The position numbers and the translations under genes were made by a program. DNA of 7,339 bases from Bacteroidales bacterium (GTDB lineage: Bacteria > Bacteroidota > Bacteroidia > Bacteroidales > Bacteroidaceae): NCBI GenBank assembly GCA_004557285.1, contig SFEK01000105.1, positions 1 through 7,339 of the forward strand. The letters are read 5' to 3'. The notes beneath the pieces were generated by a model that saw only the letters and a list, made by a program, of their open reading frames with translations, was not told the DNA's origin and searched no databases. Within the stretch, counting starts at the first letter, position 1, and every line of letters starts with the position of its first letter. Below are positions 6,499 through 7,339 of the stretch, piece by piece.

Positions 6499-6897
6499 TT
6501 AAAGTCCTGTGGTGCGATTGAGCGACTCCAGATTCGACTCCCAGATGTCTTCTATTGTCGCCACGTCGCCATCGGTGGCAAAATCGGTAATCACCAGGAT
6601 GACATCGCCCGTGAGGTCGCTCTTCTCCATGCGCAGTTCCCAATAGGTGTCGGCAAACTCATCATCGTCCCAGCGCAGACGTATCCATTTGAAATCGTTT
6701 TTCTCAAGGACAGTGGCAGTCCTCGTCTCGTGATGACTCCACACGTTGCCCCATGTGAATGACAAGACGCCGTCTTTCCATTTGACATCATCGGCTATCC
6801 ACTTGGCCAAGCCCTCGGGGGTGCTCAACAGGGGCCAGATGATATTGATGGACTTCGACTTCAATTCGCGCTCAATACATACTTTTTTTGCATCCAT
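6499..6897 (-). CDS. START-like domain protein (SRPBCC/AHSA1-type fold), small cytoplasmic
   Basis: Product of 132 residues with no signal peptide or membrane helix. It resembles the START-like small proteins conserved across Bacteroidetes, a branch of the SRPBCC/Bet v1-like superfamily that forms a hydrophobic cavity within a helix-grip fold. Visible marks are ERELKSKSINIIWPLLSTPEGLAKWIAD (about 9-36) as first strand and helix, then alternating strands GVLSFTWGNVWS, ETRTATVLEKNDFKWIRLRW and TYWELRMEKSDLTGDVILVITDFA, and a C-terminal helix DIWESNLESLNRTTGL. The length fits a complete domain. The ligand and role are unknown for this group. It stands alone, with its own predicted promoter and a weak terminator, back to back with the tRNA gene. 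The start ATG at 6897 gives MDAKKVCIEREL; a second ATG four bases later is out of frame. Confidence 0.82.
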   Translation of the reverse strand: MDAKKVCIERELKSKSINIIWPLLSTPEGLAKWIADDVKWKDGVLSFTWGNVWSHHETRTATVLEKNDFKWIRLRWDDDEFADTYWELRMEKSDLTGDVILVITDFATDGDVATIEDIWESNLESLNRTTGL

Positions 6898-6923
6898 AAT
6901 TCATAGCAAAGGATATTCTGCTA

Positions 6924-6954
6924 CAAAAATAGCACTTTTATGCAAGAAAAAAAA
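6924..6954 (-). promoter_or_regulatory. Promoter of the START-like gene
   Basis: The minus strand reads TATTTTTG at 6931-6924, an exact TAnnTTTG and the same box used in front of the aminotransferase. Nineteen bases upstream lies TTTT (6954-6951), one base from TTTG. The inferred start near 6917 leaves about 20 bases of leader before the ATG at 6897. The surrounding A-run makes a -33 match easier by chance. Confidence 0.5.
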
Positions 6955-6972
6955 GAAAAATCCACAAAATCT

Positions 6973-7003
6973 TTTGGTATTTCATTTTTTTGTATTACCT
7001 TTG
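6973..7003 (+). promoter_or_regulatory. Textbook Bacteroidetes promoter for the tRNA gene
   Basis: TTTG (6973-6976), 19 bases, then TACCTTTG (6996-7003): a perfect match to the Bacteroidetes primary sigma factor consensus TTTG-N19..21-TAnnTTTG. Transcription should begin near 7010, about 20 bases before the mature tRNA. The divergent START-like promoter is only about 20 bp away, so the two may compete for polymerase. This is the best single sequence clue to the phylum. Confidence 0.88.
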
Positions 7004-7031
7004 CACCCGCAATCAAGCAACAAGCAATGAT

Positions 7032-7105
7032 GGCGGGGTAGCTCAGCTGGTTAGAGCGTCGGATTCATAATCCGGAGGTCGTGGGATCGTGCCCCACCCC
7101 CGCTA
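7032..7105 (+). tRNA. trnM: tRNA with anticodon CAT, probably elongator tRNA-Met
   Basis: A 74-base cloverleaf. Acceptor stem GGCGGGG (7032-7038) pairs with CCCCGCT (7098-7104), with a G-U at position 1-72. The D arm is GCTC/GAGC (7041-7044, 7054-7057) with GG in the loop. Anticodon stem TCGGA/TCCGG (7059-7063, 7071-7075) encloses the loop TTCATAA, with anticodon CAT at 7066-7068. The variable loop is AGGTC. The T stem is GTGGG/CCCAC (7081-7085, 7093-7097) and the discriminator is A7105. It is not the initiator, because the anticodon stem lacks the three G-C pairs. Elongator Met and the Ile tRNA whose CAT is modified to lysidine share this anticodon; Met is favoured but not proven. CCA is not encoded (A is followed by CCG), so it must be added enzymatically. 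The T-loop ATCGTGC is unusual, with A54 and U58. Confidence 0.88.
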
Positions 7106-7109
7106 CCGA

Positions 7110-7144
7110 AAAAGAGGAGTTACTCATCAAGTAGCTCCTTTTTT
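7110..7144 (+). terminator. Strong intrinsic terminator after the tRNA
   Basis: Bases 7110-7123 pair with 7131-7144 over 14 positions, including two G-U pairs (G7114-U7140, U7120-G7134), around the 7-base loop TCATCAA. The core AGGAG/CTCCT is G/C-rich and is followed by a run of six T (7139-7144). The A-run on the left arm gives a T-run on the other strand as well, so it may work in both directions. It begins five bases after the mature tRNA end. Confidence 0.85.
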
Positions 7145-7171
7145 CGTATCCCTCCCATGTTATTCGCGTGG

Positions 7172-7213
7172 AATTCAGATTAAAATCTGTAGAGCCGAAA
7201 AACTATCTGAATT
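7172..7213. repeat. 9-bp inverted repeat with a competing inner hairpin
   Basis: AATTCAGAT (7172-7180) and ATCTGAATT (7205-7213) are perfect complements with a 24-base spacer. Inside the spacer AATCTG (7184-7189) can instead pair with CAGATT (7176-7181), so the left arm has two possible partners. The element begins 28 bases beyond the terminator. Confidence 0.45.
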
Positions 7214-7215
7214 TG

Positions 7216-7244
7216 GAACGGTTAACTGGACACCCTAACTGTTC
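7216..7244. repeat. 9-bp hairpin directly after the previous inverted repeat
   Basis: GAACGGTTA (7216-7224) pairs with TAACTGTTC (7236-7244) through eight Watson-Crick pairs and one G-U, with an 11-base loop. The G-U pair means the symmetry is better in RNA than in DNA, which hints at a transcribed structure read on the plus strand. It lies two bases from the preceding stem. Confidence 0.4.
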
Positions 7245-7339
7245 ATTCAGAGTTATACGCTCCGCTCAAAATCAAGGGCAGAACAATTCGTTCACTCCTT
7301 GCTATTCTCTTTGTCATGATATTCTTATTTTGTCTTTAC

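Larger units (their letters stand above)
7145..7339. other. Gene-free tail with no recognised feature except hairpins
   Basis: No protein or RNA family is recognised here. On the plus strand one frame stays open from 7135 to the window end (68 codons), but it has no ATG and only a weak GTG at 7168. On the minus strand a 24-codon ORF (7317-7243, MTKRIARSER...) also has no support. No copy of the tRNA 3' end is visible, so there is no sign of an integration site within the window. Confidence 0.5.

Noticed and set aside
6371..6502. A 43-codon plus-strand ORF (MNNKLIMKRKKQ...)
   Set aside because: It runs through the terminator and hairpins of the START-like gene, overlaps that gene's stop codon, has no promoter and resembles nothing known.
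7032..7339. Integration site at the tRNA gene
   Set aside because: No direct repeat of the tRNA 3' end and no integrase are visible within the window.
1..7339. CRISPR array, phage, insertion sequence, toxin-antitoxin or defence genes
   Set aside because: I found no spaced direct-repeat array, transposase, or small toxin/antitoxin pair; the genes are ordinary core functions.

Overview
The window looks like core chromosome from a Bacteroidales bacterium, most likely Prevotella or a close relative. Three things point there. The protein families are in their Bacteroidetes forms: an enlarged LptF/LptG permease, a four-helix ExbB, a long ExbD and a START-like small protein. The genes lack Shine-Dalgarno sequences and have A/T-rich leaders. 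Several intergenic gaps carry the Bacteroidetes promoter pattern TTTG-N19..21-TAnnTTTG, and the copy in front of the tRNA is a perfect match. The genus is an inference; no marker gene fixes it.

Layout: positions 1 to about 6900 are transcribed from the minus strand. In transcription order the genes are: a START-like domain protein (6897-6499), alone between its own promoter and a weak terminator; an LptF/LptG-family lipopolysaccharide-export permease (6211-4310); ribBA, the two-domain riboflavin entry enzyme (4275-3067), 34 bp behind it; a class I aspartate aminotransferase (2948-1755) with its own predicted promoter; then exbB (1517-684), exbD (654-25) and the first seven codons of another gene (21-1), tightly spaced after a 237-bp gap that holds a palindrome and a promoter-like box. 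On the plus strand a tRNA with anticodon CAT (7032-7105) has a textbook promoter and a strong intrinsic terminator. The last 195 bp hold no recognisable gene but can form two adjacent hairpins.

How the genes fit together: ExbB and ExbD form a proton-driven inner-membrane motor that energises TonB-dependent outer-membrane transport. The LptF/G permease extracts lipopolysaccharide for export, so both serve the Gram-negative envelope. RibBA supplies both precursors of riboflavin, and the aminotransferase links amino-acid and central metabolism. I see no functional reason for these to be together beyond ordinary gene order.

I found no phage, insertion sequence, CRISPR array, defence cassette or clear novel system. 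The observations most worth checking are: an unusual T-loop in the tRNA (A54 and U58 in place of T54 and A58); an exact 15-bp repeat in front of both ribBA and the aminotransferase; palindromes at two minus-strand promoters; large lineage-type extensions in the LptF/G and ExbD proteins; and the structured segment after the tRNA.
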